From Candidatus Levyibacteriota bacterium (GTDB lineage Bacteria > Patescibacteriota > Microgenomatia > Levybacterales > UBA12049), in the NCBI GenBank assembly GCA_016188975.1, contig JACPGQ010000031.1, positions 1-39,626 of the forward strand: 39,626 bases of DNA, in the 5' to 3' direction. Below the pieces are notes generated by a model, which saw nothing but the letters and a program-made list of their open reading frames with translations, searched no databases and was not told the origin of the DNA. This document shows, piece by piece, positions 1 to 7,407 of this stretch (within the stretch, counting starts at the first letter, position 1; each line of letters starts with the position of its first letter). Made by a program: the position numbers and the translations under genes.

Positions 1-308
1 TTACCGAGAATCCAAAAATCTAACTTAAGAGTACTCGGAAGGTGCAGTATATTGAACATACTCTCTTCGTCGATTGCTCGTCGAATCTGCTCTGGCTGAA
101 GGAGGAATTCTGAAGAAAGTTTCTCAAACAATGCTACCACCCGGTCTGCATCGTCTTTGCCCACTTCGACAATAAAATCTATGTCATGAGAGGCTCGAGG
201 TCTACCATAATAAATCACACTCCACGCACCGGTAATCATGTAGGGGATTTTCTCCCTACCTAAAAATAAAGTAACGTCCTTAAGCAGTCTTCCTTGATCT
301 GTCTCCAT
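1..308 (-). CDS. Nucleotidyltransferase-fold protein, partial (3' end outside window)
   Basis: The visible 102 codons start at an ATG at 308 and stay open to the window edge, so the C-terminus is missing. The protein reads like a DUF6036/AbiEii-type nucleotidyltransferase: a GAW segment near residues 27-29 is followed by YYGRPRASHDIDFIVE, with D42 and D44 in the place of the metal-binding DxD pair. Family members transfer NMP to an unknown acceptor, and some are toxins in toxin-antitoxin or abortive-infection pairs. A 40-codon ORF overlaps its start by 29 bases and could be its partner. The fold is fairly certain; the function is unknown. Confidence 0.7.
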   Translation of the reverse strand, partial: METDQGRLLKDVTLFLGREKIPYMITGAWSVIYYGRPRASHDIDFIVEVGKDDADRVVALFEKLSSEFLLQPEQIRRAIDEESMFNILHLPSTLKLDFWILG

Positions 309-402
309 GGAGTAACTGCGAAGCAGTGATCCCGTCTTTCCATACCCTTCTTACTGTTTGCGAAAGAGTTAGTCCAAGCCTGATTTTTTTATCACCTGAC
401 AT
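280..402 (-). CDS. Possible 40-aa ORF overlapping the nucleotidyltransferase
   Basis: A short reading frame starts at an ATG at 402 and ends at a TAA at 280-282, overlapping the downstream nucleotidyltransferase start by 29 bases in another frame. It is basic and helical-looking (LTLSQTVRRVWKDG near its middle). I recognise no family and see no clear ribosome binding site. The overlap suggests translational coupling if it is real. It could be a small partner or antitoxin, or a chance ORF. Confidence 0.3.
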   Translation of the reverse strand: MSGDKKIRLGLTLSQTVRRVWKDGITASQLLHGDRSRKTA

Positions 403-543
403 TTTTCTATATGCCGCTAAAAGAAAATTACTCTTTTTTTTTCACGCCCAAATAGTACCATAGCAAGAGTGCAATTTCCAGAAGCAATCGATCGATAAGC
501 AAAACAAATTTCCAAAAGAATCATCTGCTACACTATCTGCGAC

Positions 544-894
544 ATGCAAAAAAAGAAACGGTCGGTATCATTACTATTACTAAGCATACTCTCGTTAGGA
601 GTTCTTCTCTTCATGATTCTCTTCATTCCACCAAGCAAGAATGTCATTCTTTTGGGAATCCCAATCAACGTACTTTTTTTCTTTTTTCCCATACTTTTCA
701 TTTTTATCTTTTCTCTTTTATCGTTTATTTTCCAAAAAAAGAAACACGGAATCCTCGCAGGAATATTCCTCGTCGTCTACCTCCTCCTTCGGCTTTTGGG
801 TTTTACCCATATCCTTTTTCTCCTCATCCTCCTTGCCCTGCTGTTGATTCTTGAACTTTTGTTTGCAAATAAGTCTCCAAAACCTAACAGGTAG
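544..894 (+). CDS. Small hydrophobic membrane protein, unknown function
   Basis: The 116-residue protein is almost entirely hydrophobic. A basic start (MQKKKR) is followed by four probable membrane spans at about residues 8-27, 34-62, 69-84 and 88-107, with short KKK connectors and a basic tail, so both ends are probably cytoplasmic. No family is recognised and no catalytic residues stand out. A TACACT hexamer at 529-534 lies 9 bases before the ATG, a spacing also seen before other genes here, so the transcript may be nearly leaderless. It is followed by a repeat-bearing gap and then metG. The strong T/C bias comes from Phe/Leu codons. Confidence 0.6.
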   Translation: MQKKKRSVSLLLLSILSLGVLLFMILFIPPSKNVILLGIPINVLFFFFPILFIFIFSLLSFIFQKKKHGILAGIFLVVYLLLRLLGFTHILFLLILLALLLILELLFANKSPKPNR

Positions 895-898
895 TTGC

Positions 899-1042
899 CA
901 TCCTGAATTCATTTCAGGATCTCGCTAGGGTTAGGTATAGGTTTGGCTGCCAGTATGGTAAGAAGGTGTTCTGAGAAGGAAAACCTTTTAACTATACCTC
1001 AGAAAAGTCCTGAACTCTATGCCTTGTCCGCTCAGAATGACA
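899..1042. repeat. Composite palindromic repeat upstream of metG (family B)
   Basis: This gap opens with a hairpin, TCCTGAA-TTCAT-TTCAGGA (901-919), and closes with CTCAGAATGACA (1031-1042). An inner inverted pair, AGGTATAG / CTATACCT, lies between. The opening hairpin recurs inside tatD (5071) and in degraded form inside metG (2372), which defines a dispersed repeat family. The element happens to be open in the metG frame, so automatic ORF calling extends metG 48 codons upstream through it. Confidence 0.7.
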
Positions 1043-1086
1043 AAGCTATCCTTGCCCAATCTGAGGCTAACTGTTACAATGCAGGC

Positions 1087-2676
1087 ATGGCTAAATTCTA
1101 TGTTACAAATTCAATCCCTTACGTGAATGCGGAACCGCATATCGGGCATGCGCTTGAGTTTATCCAGTCAGATGTCGTAAATCGGTATCACCGGGTACTG
1201 GGAGATGACGTACTGTATCTTTGCGGCTCAGATGAGAATGCCATCAAAAACGTCCAGGCAGCTGAGAAGGCAGGAGAAGGAGTTCAGGAATTTATTAATA
1301 GACACGCTGAAGAGTTTCAGAAACTGGCCGAGTCCCTGGATATTCATTTTGACATCTTTCAGAAGGGGAGTGCAGAAAATCACCACAAAGCATCACAAAA
1401 ACTCTGGGATTTGTGTAACAAAAACGGCGATATCTACAAGAAAAAATATAAAGGCCTCTACTGTGTCGGGTGTGAGGAATTCAAAACGCCTAGTGAACTC
1501 AATGAAAACGGCGAATGCCCTGAGCATCCCGGCAAGAAACTCGAAGAAGTAGAAGAAGAAAATTACTTTTTCAGTCTTTCCAAATACAAAGACAGACTCC
1601 TTGCATTAATTGAGTCAAATACCTACCATATTGTCCCTGAATTTCGAAAAAACGAAATTCTTAGCTTCGCAAGGCGTGGCCTTGAGGATTTTAGTATCTC
1701 TCGGAGCAACAAACGAGCCAAGGATTGGGGAGTACCGGTACCGGGTGACCCCACACAGCGAATTTACGTCTGGTTTGATGCGCTCAATATCTACCAGAGC
1801 GGCATAGGATTTGGAGCGGACTCCGAGGGAGGAGCTCACTTACAAGGCGAAGCCGCAGACAAGCGCGGGTCATTGGGCAAAAACAAACGCACGTTAACAG
1901 AAAAAGATTACGAGCACTGGTGGCCTGCTGATTTGCATGTGATAGGAAAAGGGATAATCCGCTTTCATGCTGTCTACTGGCCGGCAATCCTCATGTCAGC
2001 TGGACTCAAGCTCCCCAAAGGACTTTTTGTCCATGAGTACTTCACGGTGAATGGACAGAAGATGTCCAAAACACTTGGCAATGTCATAAATCCTCTGGAT
2101 ATGGTTGAAAAATATGGCGCTGATGCGCTGCGCTACTACTGTCTCGCCAAAATTTCACCATTCCAGGATGGTGATTTTTCAGAAAAGAAACTAGTTGAAG
2201 CCTACAATGCTGATCTTGCAAACGGTCTTGGTAACCTCGTGGCACGGGTGGCAAAACTTGCTGAAAAGCATGATATTGTCATTTCGAATGAGTCGAAGAC
2301 GACTGATAAATCCACTGAAAGAAAGCAAGAAGATTTCTCAGCTCCGCCTCGAAATGACAATCAAAACGATCGTCATCCTGAACTCGTTTCAGAATCTCTT
2401 GATGAAAATGTTTTAAAACATTTAAACAGTTTTGAATTCAACGATGCCCTTAGTGTTATCTGGAAATGGATAAGAGATGCTGATCAAAAAATAAACCAGG
2501 AAAAACCATGGGAGCTTGAAGGAGAAAAAGCGAATAAAGTTTTGACTGAGCTTGTCGAAGTCATAGTGAAAGTTGCAACAAATCTAAAACCGTTCCTTCC
2601 CGAAGCCTCTTCAAAAATCCTCAAGCAGTTTTCTGGAAAAATCAAAAGCCAAACCCCTCTTTTTCCACGAATATAA
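1087..2676 (+). CDS. metG: Methionyl-tRNA synthetase
   Basis: Class I synthetase that joins methionine to tRNA-Met in the cytoplasm. Numbered from the ATG at 1087, the HIGH motif is at 18-21, a zinc-knuckle-like set C126, C129, C144, H147 follows, and the KMSKS loop reads KMSKT at 325-329. The C-terminal helical anticodon-binding domain ends the protein at 530 residues, with no appended EMAP-type tRNA-binding domain. I chose 1087 because MAKFYVTNSIPYVNAEPHIG is the canonical N-terminus and the 48 codons before it are repeat DNA. Residues 398-424 and 429-438 are encoded by in-frame palindromic elements lying between the catalytic and anticodon-binding domains. A second extra stretch (about 1815-1900) after YQSGIGFG is longer than usual but is not an obvious repeat. 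Confidence 0.95.
   Translation: MAKFYVTNSIPYVNAEPHIGHALEFIQSDVVNRYHRVLGDDVLYLCGSDENAIKNVQAAEKAGEGVQEFINRHAEEFQKLAESLDIHFDIFQKGSAENHHKASQKLWDLCNKNGDIYKKKYKGLYCVGCEEFKTPSELNENGECPEHPGKKLEEVEEENYFFSLSKYKDRLLALIESNTYHIVPEFRKNEILSFARRGLEDFSISRSNKRAKDWGVPVPGDPTQRIYVWFDALNIYQSGIGFGADSEGGAHLQGEAADKRGSLGKNKRTLTEKDYEHWWPADLHVIGKGIIRFHAVYWPAILMSAGLKLPKGLFVHEYFTVNGQKMSKTLGNVINPLDMVEKYGADALRYYCLAKISPFQDGDFSEKKLVEAYNADLANGLGNLVARVAKLAEKHDIVISNESKTTDKSTERKQEDFSAPPRNDNQNDRHPELVSESLDENVLKHLNSFEFNDALSVIWKWIRDADQKINQEKPWELEGEKANKVLTELVEVIVKVATNLKPFLPEASSKILKQFSGKIKSQTPLFPRI
2278..2358. repeat. In-frame terminal-inverted-repeat element inside metG (family C)
   Basis: The 81-bp segment begins GTCATTTCGA and ends TCGAAATGAC, a perfect 10-bp terminal inverted repeat. 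Its length is exactly 27 codons. It encodes a polar, charged stretch (from VISNESK to PPRND) with no counterpart in MetG proteins known to me, inserted just after the helix that follows the catalytic domain. The reading frame is preserved. Confidence 0.8.
2372..2398. repeat. Half-copy of family B repeat inside metG
   Basis: GTCATCCTGAACTCGTTTCA begins this 27-bp segment. It matches the hairpin that opens the elements at 899 and 5071, with one change in the right arm (CAGAATC instead of CAGGATC). It is translated as RHPELVSESL and lies 13 bases after the family C element, so this metG loop has taken two different repeats. Confidence 0.7.
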
Positions 2677-2680
2677 GTGC

Positions 2681-3049
2681 TTACTTCTTGAGGACTTCTT
2701 GAATAATTGTTGGAAGCGTTTGGATTTTTATTTCAAACTTTAAAAGATACTTTACTACACCAAGCCTAGTAGCCTCTTTTTTTATTTCGAGATCATTGTA
2801 TCCTGTATAAAAAATGACCGGCGTATCTTTCACCTCGTCATTTTCCCGTATACTTTCTAATACTTGTATTCCCAGGATATCAGGCAAAATATGATCTAAA
2901 ATCACACAATCTGGTTTTTCTTGCAGAAGCATTTCAAATCCTGCTTTTCCCGATCCAGCAATTGAGGTGCTATGCCCACTTGCGTTCAAGACAGAGGAAA
3001 TCATCTGGGAAATCAGGGGATCATCATCGATAAGCAGAATCTTCGCCAT
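2681..3049 (-). CDS. Stand-alone response-regulator receiver (REC) domain
   Basis: The protein is a single CheY/Spo0F-like receiver domain of 122 residues with no output domain. From M at 3049, D8-D10 form the acidic pocket, D52 (VILD52) is the likely phospho-acceptor, the conserved Thr is in FYTGY, and a Lys is in KYLLK, though the usual KPF is KFE. It would accept phosphate from a histidine kinase; none is encoded here. I chose 3049 because GAGG lies just upstream and because MAKILLIDDD is the family's normal start; an in-frame extension to 3097 is possible. It converges on metG with a 4-base gap. Confidence 0.9.
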   Translation of the reverse strand: MAKILLIDDDPLISQMISSVLNASGHSTSIAGSGKAGFEMLLQEKPDCVILDHILPDILGIQVLESIRENDEVKDTPVIFYTGYNDLEIKKEATRLGVVKYLLKFEIKIQTLPTIIQEVLKK

Positions 3050-3137
3050 GTCTGCCTCGGTAGAAATACTTTTTTCTACAGGCTCCATCTCAAGCATATG
3101 CCCTCAACTAAGCACTGTCAAGCAATAAGACAGGGAG

Positions 3138-4025
3138 CTATTTATAGATCAACATCAAAATCCCAACGATAGTAACTGCAGCGCCGATGCATTTTTTAAG
3201 AATATCTTCACGCTCTTTGAAGAAAATGATGCCGAAGAAAACTGATGTGACGAGCATTCCTTGATAAATTGCATTAACCTTACTCACTTCGCCTACGTCT
3301 AGCGCAGCAAGGAAGAAATAAATCGAGCCAACATGCATCAAGATTGCTGCAATCTTAAGCCAAAGCTTTGTTCGCGCAAAACTCACGATACTCCTTCGTG
3401 CATTCTTTATGACTGCAGGAAGAAAGACAACTGATGGAAACGCACTAGCCAGAAGAATGGTAGAGTAGGAAGCTTGGGGAATTGCCGCTTTGAGAACAAT
3501 CGTATTAAACGCGAGGATAAACGCAGCAACATTTGCGTACATCGCACCTTTATCAACAAAAAATCTGCGTGGAGCAACGGTGATGCTTACTCCTAGAAAG
3601 AGTACAAAGATTCCGACATAGTCGCTTGACAGCAAATGTTCGCGTAAAAAGAAGAAGGCGACAATCGGGATCCAAATCATTCGTGTACGAGAAAGAATTG
3701 TTGAGATCGAGAGATGTGTGTACGCATGCATTTTCATAGTGAAATAGGACCCTCCGAGTTCTGTAAGTCCTACCAGAAGAAGTAAGAAAAATGTAGCAGG
3801 CTCCTGTCTTATTGAGAAGTCAAAAAGCACAACCACGCTAAAAATAACTAACCTCCCAGCCTCAAAAAACCACGCCCAGACCGCAGCATCGTCTTTATCT
3901 TTGAGAAAATACCGACAAAGCGTATTGAAGGCATTTGACAAAAGCCCGGCCAAGATTGCCAAAACGACCCACGAGCTAAGCATAAGCTGAGTATACAGCA
4001 ATATGGAGTCTGGCTTGGTAGTCAT
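3138..4025 (-). CDS. EamA/DMT-superfamily transporter
   Basis: About 295 residues with roughly ten membrane spans arranged as two EamA-like repeats. Each half ends with the typical pattern before a charged loop: IVAFFFLREHL in the first, TSVFFGIIFFKERE in the second. Such proteins export or exchange small metabolites; the substrate cannot be told. The start is uncertain: an in-frame ATG at 3983 would remove a 14-residue non-membrane lead. The gene is divergent from the HicB-like gene, with only 25 bases between the starts, so the promoters must overlap. Confidence 0.85.
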   Translation of the reverse strand: MTTKPDSILLYTQLMLSSWVVLAILAGLLSNAFNTLCRYFLKDKDDAAVWAWFFEAGRLVIFSVVVLFDFSIRQEPATFFLLLLVGLTELGGSYFTMKMHAYTHLSISTILSRTRMIWIPIVAFFFLREHLLSSDYVGIFVLFLGVSITVAPRRFFVDKGAMYANVAAFILAFNTIVLKAAIPQASYSTILLASAFPSVVFLPAVIKNARRSIVSFARTKLWLKIAAILMHVGSIYFFLAALDVGEVSKVNAIYQGMLVTSVFFGIIFFKEREDILKKCIGAAVTIVGILMLIYK

Positions 4026-4035
4026 TTCGATATGA

Positions 4036-4041
4036 TATAAT
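4036..4041 (+). promoter_or_regulatory. -10 element (TATAAT) of the HicB-like gene
   Basis: A perfect TATAAT ends 9 bases before the ATG at 4051, so transcription would start within about 3 bases of the start codon. No good -35 is seen at standard spacing (TTGGTA at 4015 is only 15 bases away). The geometry implies a leaderless or nearly leaderless mRNA. Confidence 0.55.
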
Positions 4042-4050
4042 TCTGCTGCT

Positions 4051-4275
4051 ATGAAAAGTAAGGCAATGATAGGTTTACAAGAATACGAATTGCCCGTTGT
4101 GATCCAAGAAGATGAATCTGGAGGGTACGTGGCAACGTGTCCCTTATGGAAAGATGCATATGCTCAAGGAGAAACTATTGAAAAAGCAACAACTGAACTC
4201 TCTCAAGTCATCTTAGCTTTAGTCAAAGTTTACCAAGAAGAGCACTTACTAATCCCCTTGTTTTTTTCTCACTAA
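4051..4275 (+). CDS. Orphan HicB-like (UPF0150) protein
   Basis: The 74-residue protein contains the HicB-like antitoxin fold signature: YELPVVIQEDESGGYVATCP followed by YAQGETIEKATTEL. HicB proteins usually bind and neutralise the HicA ribonuclease and repress their own operon through an added DNA-binding domain. No hicA lies on either side and no extra DNA-binding domain is present. That fits the common solitary short HicB-like proteins rather than a working toxin-antitoxin pair. The C-terminus (LIPLFFSH) is unusually hydrophobic. Confidence 0.8.
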   Translation: MKSKAMIGLQEYELPVVIQEDESGGYVATCPLWKDAYAQGETIEKATTELSQVILALVKVYQEEHLLIPLFFSH

Positions 4276-4308
4276 ACCAATAAGATTATCGTAAGATAGA
4301 GACAGTTA

Positions 4309-4342
4309 TAGAATAGTTTTTTAAAATGATTTAAATCATTTT
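4309..4342 (+). promoter_or_regulatory. Promoter and palindromic operator of the TrpR-like gene
   Basis: A TAGAAT -10 candidate lies at 4309-4314 with a weak TTATCG 17 bases upstream. A perfect 20-bp palindrome AAAATGATTTAAATCATTTT follows at 4323-4342, covering the expected transcription start and ending 8 bases before the ATG at 4351. The same 16-bp core, AATGATTTAAATCATT, recurs at the other end of the gene. Placement and symmetry suggest the operator of the dimeric regulator encoded next to it. Confidence 0.6.
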
Positions 4343-4350
4343 CTCTGAGA

Positions 4351-4812
4351 ATGTCGCAGGTTTCTAAATATCCGATTTCAAAAGATATCTCGGATCGAAT
4401 CTTTGAGATCTTCCTCAAATCACTCGTGCAAATCAAAAACCAGGGTGAGGCAGAAGGCTTTATAACTGATCTTTTAACACCTACCGAAAAAATTATGCTC
4501 TCGAAACGTTTAGCAATTGCGTTTTTACTCGAGAAAAATTATAACTATAGAACTATTCAGCGGATAATTCGGGTAAGCGCTCCAACAATCAGGGCTGTAA
4601 ACGTTGCCAAACAATACGGAAGTAAAGGCTATAAAACACTCATCAACAAAATTATGCAGGAAGAAACACTAATCGTTCTTTTCGAAGAGGCAATTGCAAA
4701 ATTCCTGTCAATTACCGCTTCAGCCAGCAAAGGCAAAGGCATGTGGAAGTATCTAAGGCAACAAGTCGAAAATGAAACGAGAAAAAAGAAACGAATACGT
4801 AACTTGCTTTAA
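4351..4812 (+). CDS. TrpR/YerC-family DNA-binding regulator
   Basis: The 153-residue protein carries the YerC/TrpR-like core: DLLTPTEKIMLSKRLAIAFL (about residues 41-60), then a helix-turn-helix, YNYRTIQRIIRVSAPTIRAV (about 64-84). TrpR-type proteins bind palindromic operators as dimers, sometimes with an amino-acid corepressor. The C-terminal 50 residues, ending in a strongly basic tail (RKKKRIRNLL), are additional to the usual ~100-residue YerC length. Perfect palindromes with the same core flank the gene, and the second overlaps its stop codon and precedes tatD. Self-repression is therefore likely, with possible control of tatD. The ligand is unknown. Confidence 0.85.
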   Translation: MSQVSKYPISKDISDRIFEIFLKSLVQIKNQGEAEGFITDLLTPTEKIMLSKRLAIAFLLEKNYNYRTIQRIIRVSAPTIRAVNVAKQYGSKGYKTLINKIMQEETLIVLFEEAIAKFLSITASASKGKGMWKYLRQQVENETRKKKRIRNLL

Positions 4813-4832
4813 TGATTTAAATCATTAAAGCA
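4805..4832. promoter_or_regulatory. 28-bp perfect palindrome between the TrpR-like gene and tatD
   Basis: Every base from 4805 to 4832 pairs with its mirror partner. The core AATGATTTAAATCATT is identical to the core of the palindrome at 4323-4342, and the TAA stop of the regulator lies within it. No T-run follows and the stem is AT-rich, so it is a poor intrinsic terminator. A second operator for the regulator is the better reading. Confidence 0.65.
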
Positions 4833-4853
4833 GTGCAAACTCTTGCGAACAAC

Positions 4854-5747
4854 ATGATCGATGTCCACTGCCACCTCAATTTCAAGGCCTTTACAAAAGA
4901 CTACGACGAGGTGATCAGACGTGCAGTAGATGCTGGAGTCAAACGGATTATCAATGTTGGGACATCACTTGAGTCAAGCGAATGGGCTGTGGAATTGGCT
5001 GACAAGTATCCCGAGCTCTATGCAATTGTGGGTATTCACCCTCACCATGCTGACAAGGTAACCCGAATGGGTCATCCTGAACTTATTTCAGGATCTATTG
5101 ATTCTGGACAAACCAGAATGACAAAGAAGATTCCCGATCGAGTCGGGAATGACGACCCTTATTGGATAAATAGACTTGAACAAATCGCAACGCATCAAAA
5201 AGTCATAGCAATTGGAGAAATCGGCATGGATTTTTATAGCTACAAATCAAACGGTATTGTCGATCCCGCAGCTCAGGAAGAAGTGTTTGTAAAACAAATC
5301 CAGCTCGCCCACAAACTTAAACTCCCCCTCCAAATCCACAACCGACACGCTGGCGAAAAAGTCATAGAAATTCTCAAAACCCACAACTCACTACTAACAA
5401 CTCCGCCCGGTATGTTCCACTGCTTTGCTGCTTCAAAAGAGGTCCTCAAAGATGCTCTTGAGATGGGGTTTGCAATTGGCTTTGATGGTAATGTTACGTA
5501 CCCCGGCCTGGCACCAGGAGAGACAGTAGAACTTTCTGAGCTTGCCAAGCTTACACCACTTGAGCGAATCGTCACTGAAACAGACAGTCCTTACCTCACT
5601 CCGATACCACACCGGGGCACACGAAATGAGCCTTCCTATGGTATAATTGTGGGAGAATTTTTGGCTGGTCTCAAAGGCGTTCCTTTTGATGAATTCGCTT
5701 CACAAACGGAGAAAAATGTTTATACTCTATTTACAAAACTTAAATAG
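4854..5747 (+). CDS. tatD: TatD-family metal-dependent DNase
   Basis: TIM-barrel metallohydrolase of the TatD/YcfH family (3'-5' exonuclease acting on DNA, reported in some members as quality-control or tRNA-processing nuclease). All usual metal-ligand motifs are present: MIDVHCHLNF at the start, GIHPHHAD, AIGEIGMDFY, LQIHNRHAG, MFHCFAAS and ETDSPYLTP. I prefer the ATG at 4854, where the canonical N-terminus begins; a GTG at 4833, right after the palindrome, is possible. Residues about 73-100 are encoded by palindromic repeat DNA, between GIHPHHAD and the helix before AIGEIG. The gene shares its upstream region with the TrpR-like regulator and may be co-transcribed with it. Confidence 0.93.
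   Translation: MIDVHCHLNFKAFTKDYDEVIRRAVDAGVKRIINVGTSLESSEWAVELADKYPELYAIVGIHPHHADKVTRMGHPELISGSIDSGQTRMTKKIPDRVGNDDPYWINRLEQIATHQKVIAIGEIGMDFYSYKSNGIVDPAAQEEVFVKQIQLAHKLKLPLQIHNRHAGEKVIEILKTHNSLLTTPPGMFHCFAASKEVLKDALEMGFAIGFDGNVTYPGLAPGETVELSELAKLTPLERIVTETDSPYLTPIPHRGTRNEPSYGIIVGEFLAGLKGVPFDEFASQTEKNVYTLFTKLK
5071..5153. repeat. In-frame palindromic element inside tatD (family B type)
   Basis: The segment opens with hairpin TCCTGAA-CTTAT-TTCAGGA, continues to CCAGAATGACA, then carries a second hairpin TTCCCGA-TCGAG-TCGGGAA followed by TGAC. It is read through as about 28 residues from GHPELISGS to DRVGNDD without breaking the frame. Related TatD proteins run directly from the GIHPHHAD region to the next helix, so this is an insertion in a surface loop. 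Confidence 0.8.
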
Positions 5748-5777
5748 TTAATACAAATTAAGCAGTGATAGTGTTTA

Positions 5778-5874
5778 TCATTGCGAGGACTCGCTCTTGG
5801 CGAGAACGAAGCAATCTCATAAAATTGAAAAGTTTCTAAGAGATCGCCACGGTCGCTTTGCTCCCTCGCGATGA
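5778..5874. repeat. Intergenic family A element
   Basis: About 97 bp bounded by TCATTGCGAGG and CTCGCGATGA, with an inner pair GCAATCTCAT / AGAGATCGCC around a T/A-rich loop and a small hairpin CTCGCTCTTGGCGAG. It matches the elements at 12721, 38662 and 39074 in layout and termini. It lies between tatD and the GT2 gene; the other sequence in this 162-base gap shows no clear terminator. Confidence 0.85.
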
Positions 5875-5909
5875 CAGAGTAATGCAAATTACTTCTTAAT
5901 GAAAACTCT

Positions 5910-7403
5910 ATGACAACCTTTTTTGATCGACTTTTTCGCACCTATCCGATAAAAACCAGACGGTTTCTTGAGCTTGCCATAGGCACTATCACATGGATCG
6001 TTATCCTCGCTCCTCTGTGGGGATCATTTCTAGTTCCCCTCTACATAGCCTACTTTATCGTTTTTTTTGATATCTACTGGCTCTTCAAATCCTTCCATCT
6101 GGTACAGGCATCCTACATCGCGAGCAAGAAAATTAAGCAGGCAGAAAATACTGATTGGTTAAAGCGGACAAAATCCCACGATGGGTTTGAAAAAGTCCAC
6201 CACGTGTTGATTATACCAAACTACAGAGAGCGGATCGAAAAGCTTCGAGCGACCATTGAAAATCTCACGCTCCAAACCCTCTCCCTCAAAAAATTACATA
6301 TTGTCCTGGCGATGGAAGAGCGAGAAGGAGAAAGCCACGAAAAAGCGCGACTCCTTATCAAGGAGTACGGAGACACATTCGGGAGCATTTTTGCGACGTA
6401 TCATCCTGATCTTCCTGGAGAAGTCAAAGGCAAATCCTCGAACGAGGCTTACGCAGGACGAGTTGCGTATGAACAACTCTTCGTTAAGGAGCATTTTGAT
6501 ATCGAGTATGCGACAGTCACGTCTGTTGATGCAGATGCGATTTTTGATAAACAGTACTTTGCCTATCTCACCTACAAATTCCTCGCTGATGCAAGGCGCT
6601 ACAACAAATTCTGGCAATCTGCGGTTGTCTTCTACAATAACATCTGGAAAGTTCCATCCCCTACCCGCATCATTTCCTTTTTTGGCAGCCTCTGGAGAAC
6701 ATCGCTTCTGATTCAGGGAGACAGACTCATCACGCAGTCGACGTATTCACTCTCTTTCAAACTATTGAAATATATCGATTTCTGGGATACAGATGTCATT
6801 CCTGAGGATTATCGGATTTTCTTCAAGGCCTTTTACCGGATGAAGGGAAGTATTTGGGTTGAACCAATTTTTCTCAAAACGTCAATGGATGCAGCTTTCT
6901 CTCAAGGCTATTTACGAAGCCTGAAAAATAAATACCATCAAGAACGACGTTGGTCATGGGGTGTTTCAGACGATCCGCTCTTCATACAGTGGTGGCTGAC
7001 AGTCCCCAATATTCCGTTTATGCGAAAAACGTCGATGCTTTTTAATGTTCTTATTGATCATATCCTCTGGCCGACAAACTGGTTTATCATCACAGTTGCA
7101 GCAAACGTTATGCCTTTTATTAATCCAGTGTTTACGAGAACAACGCTTGGCTACAGACTTCCCGGACTTGCGGGTTTTATCCTGACGATTTGTCTTCTCG
7201 CAATCGTTGCGCTTATCTATATTGATTATAAAAATAGACCGGAAAATGCCCAGCTTCCGCTGCGAAGAAAGCTCCTTTTCCCGTTTGAGTTTATCCTTAT
7301 GCCGATTGTCGGCTTTTTCCTCTCAGCGCTCCCAGCACTGATTTCCCACACGGCCCTGATGCTTGGCAAGCGCCTTGAGTACAAAGTAACTGAAAAAGCA
7401 TAA
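5910..7403 (+). CDS. GT2-family membrane glycosyltransferase
   Basis: The 497-residue protein has two N-terminal membrane spans (about 22-60), a cytoplasmic GT-A domain and about four C-terminal spans. The GT-A core shows HHVLIIPNYRE at its first strand, the metal-binding DxD in VTSVDADAIFD, an ED acceptor-site motif in DVIPEDYRIF, and QERRWSWG resembling the QxxRW motif of processive synthases. It probably transfers sugars from a nucleotide sugar to a lipid or growing chain at the membrane. It begins a run of envelope genes (4-base gap to the next). The substrate is not predictable. Confidence 0.85.
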   Translation: MTTFFDRLFRTYPIKTRRFLELAIGTITWIVILAPLWGSFLVPLYIAYFIVFFDIYWLFKSFHLVQASYIASKKIKQAENTDWLKRTKSHDGFEKVHHVLIIPNYRERIEKLRATIENLTLQTLSLKKLHIVLAMEEREGESHEKARLLIKEYGDTFGSIFATYHPDLPGEVKGKSSNEAYAGRVAYEQLFVKEHFDIEYATVTSVDADAIFDKQYFAYLTYKFLADARRYNKFWQSAVVFYNNIWKVPSPTRIISFFGSLWRTSLLIQGDRLITQSTYSLSFKLLKYIDFWDTDVIPEDYRIFFKAFYRMKGSIWVEPIFLKTSMDAAFSQGYLRSLKNKYHQERRWSWGVSDDPLFIQWWLTVPNIPFMRKTSMLFNVLIDHILWPTNWFIITVAANVMPFINPVFTRTTLGYRLPGLAGFILTICLLAIVALIYIDYKNRPENAQLPLRRKLLFPFEFILMPIVGFFLSALPALISHTALMLGKRLEYKVTEKA

Positions 7404-7407
7404 AACC

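Noticed and set aside
315-327. ACTGC-GAA-GCAGT palindrome as a regulatory site
   Set aside because: Only a 5-bp stem inside overlapping coding frames and not repeated elsewhere; chance is sufficient.
943-1086. 48-codon N-terminal extension of metG
   Set aside because: It is translated repeat DNA; the canonical MetG start MAKFYVTNSIPY is at 1087.
4051-4275. HicAB toxin-antitoxin system
   Set aside because: Only a HicB-like protein is present; the neighbours are a transporter and a TrpR-like regulator and no HicA-sized ORF is found.
4805-4832. Palindrome as a rho-independent terminator
   Set aside because: AT-rich stem, no T-run, and a copy of the core in front of the same gene; an operator explains both sites better.
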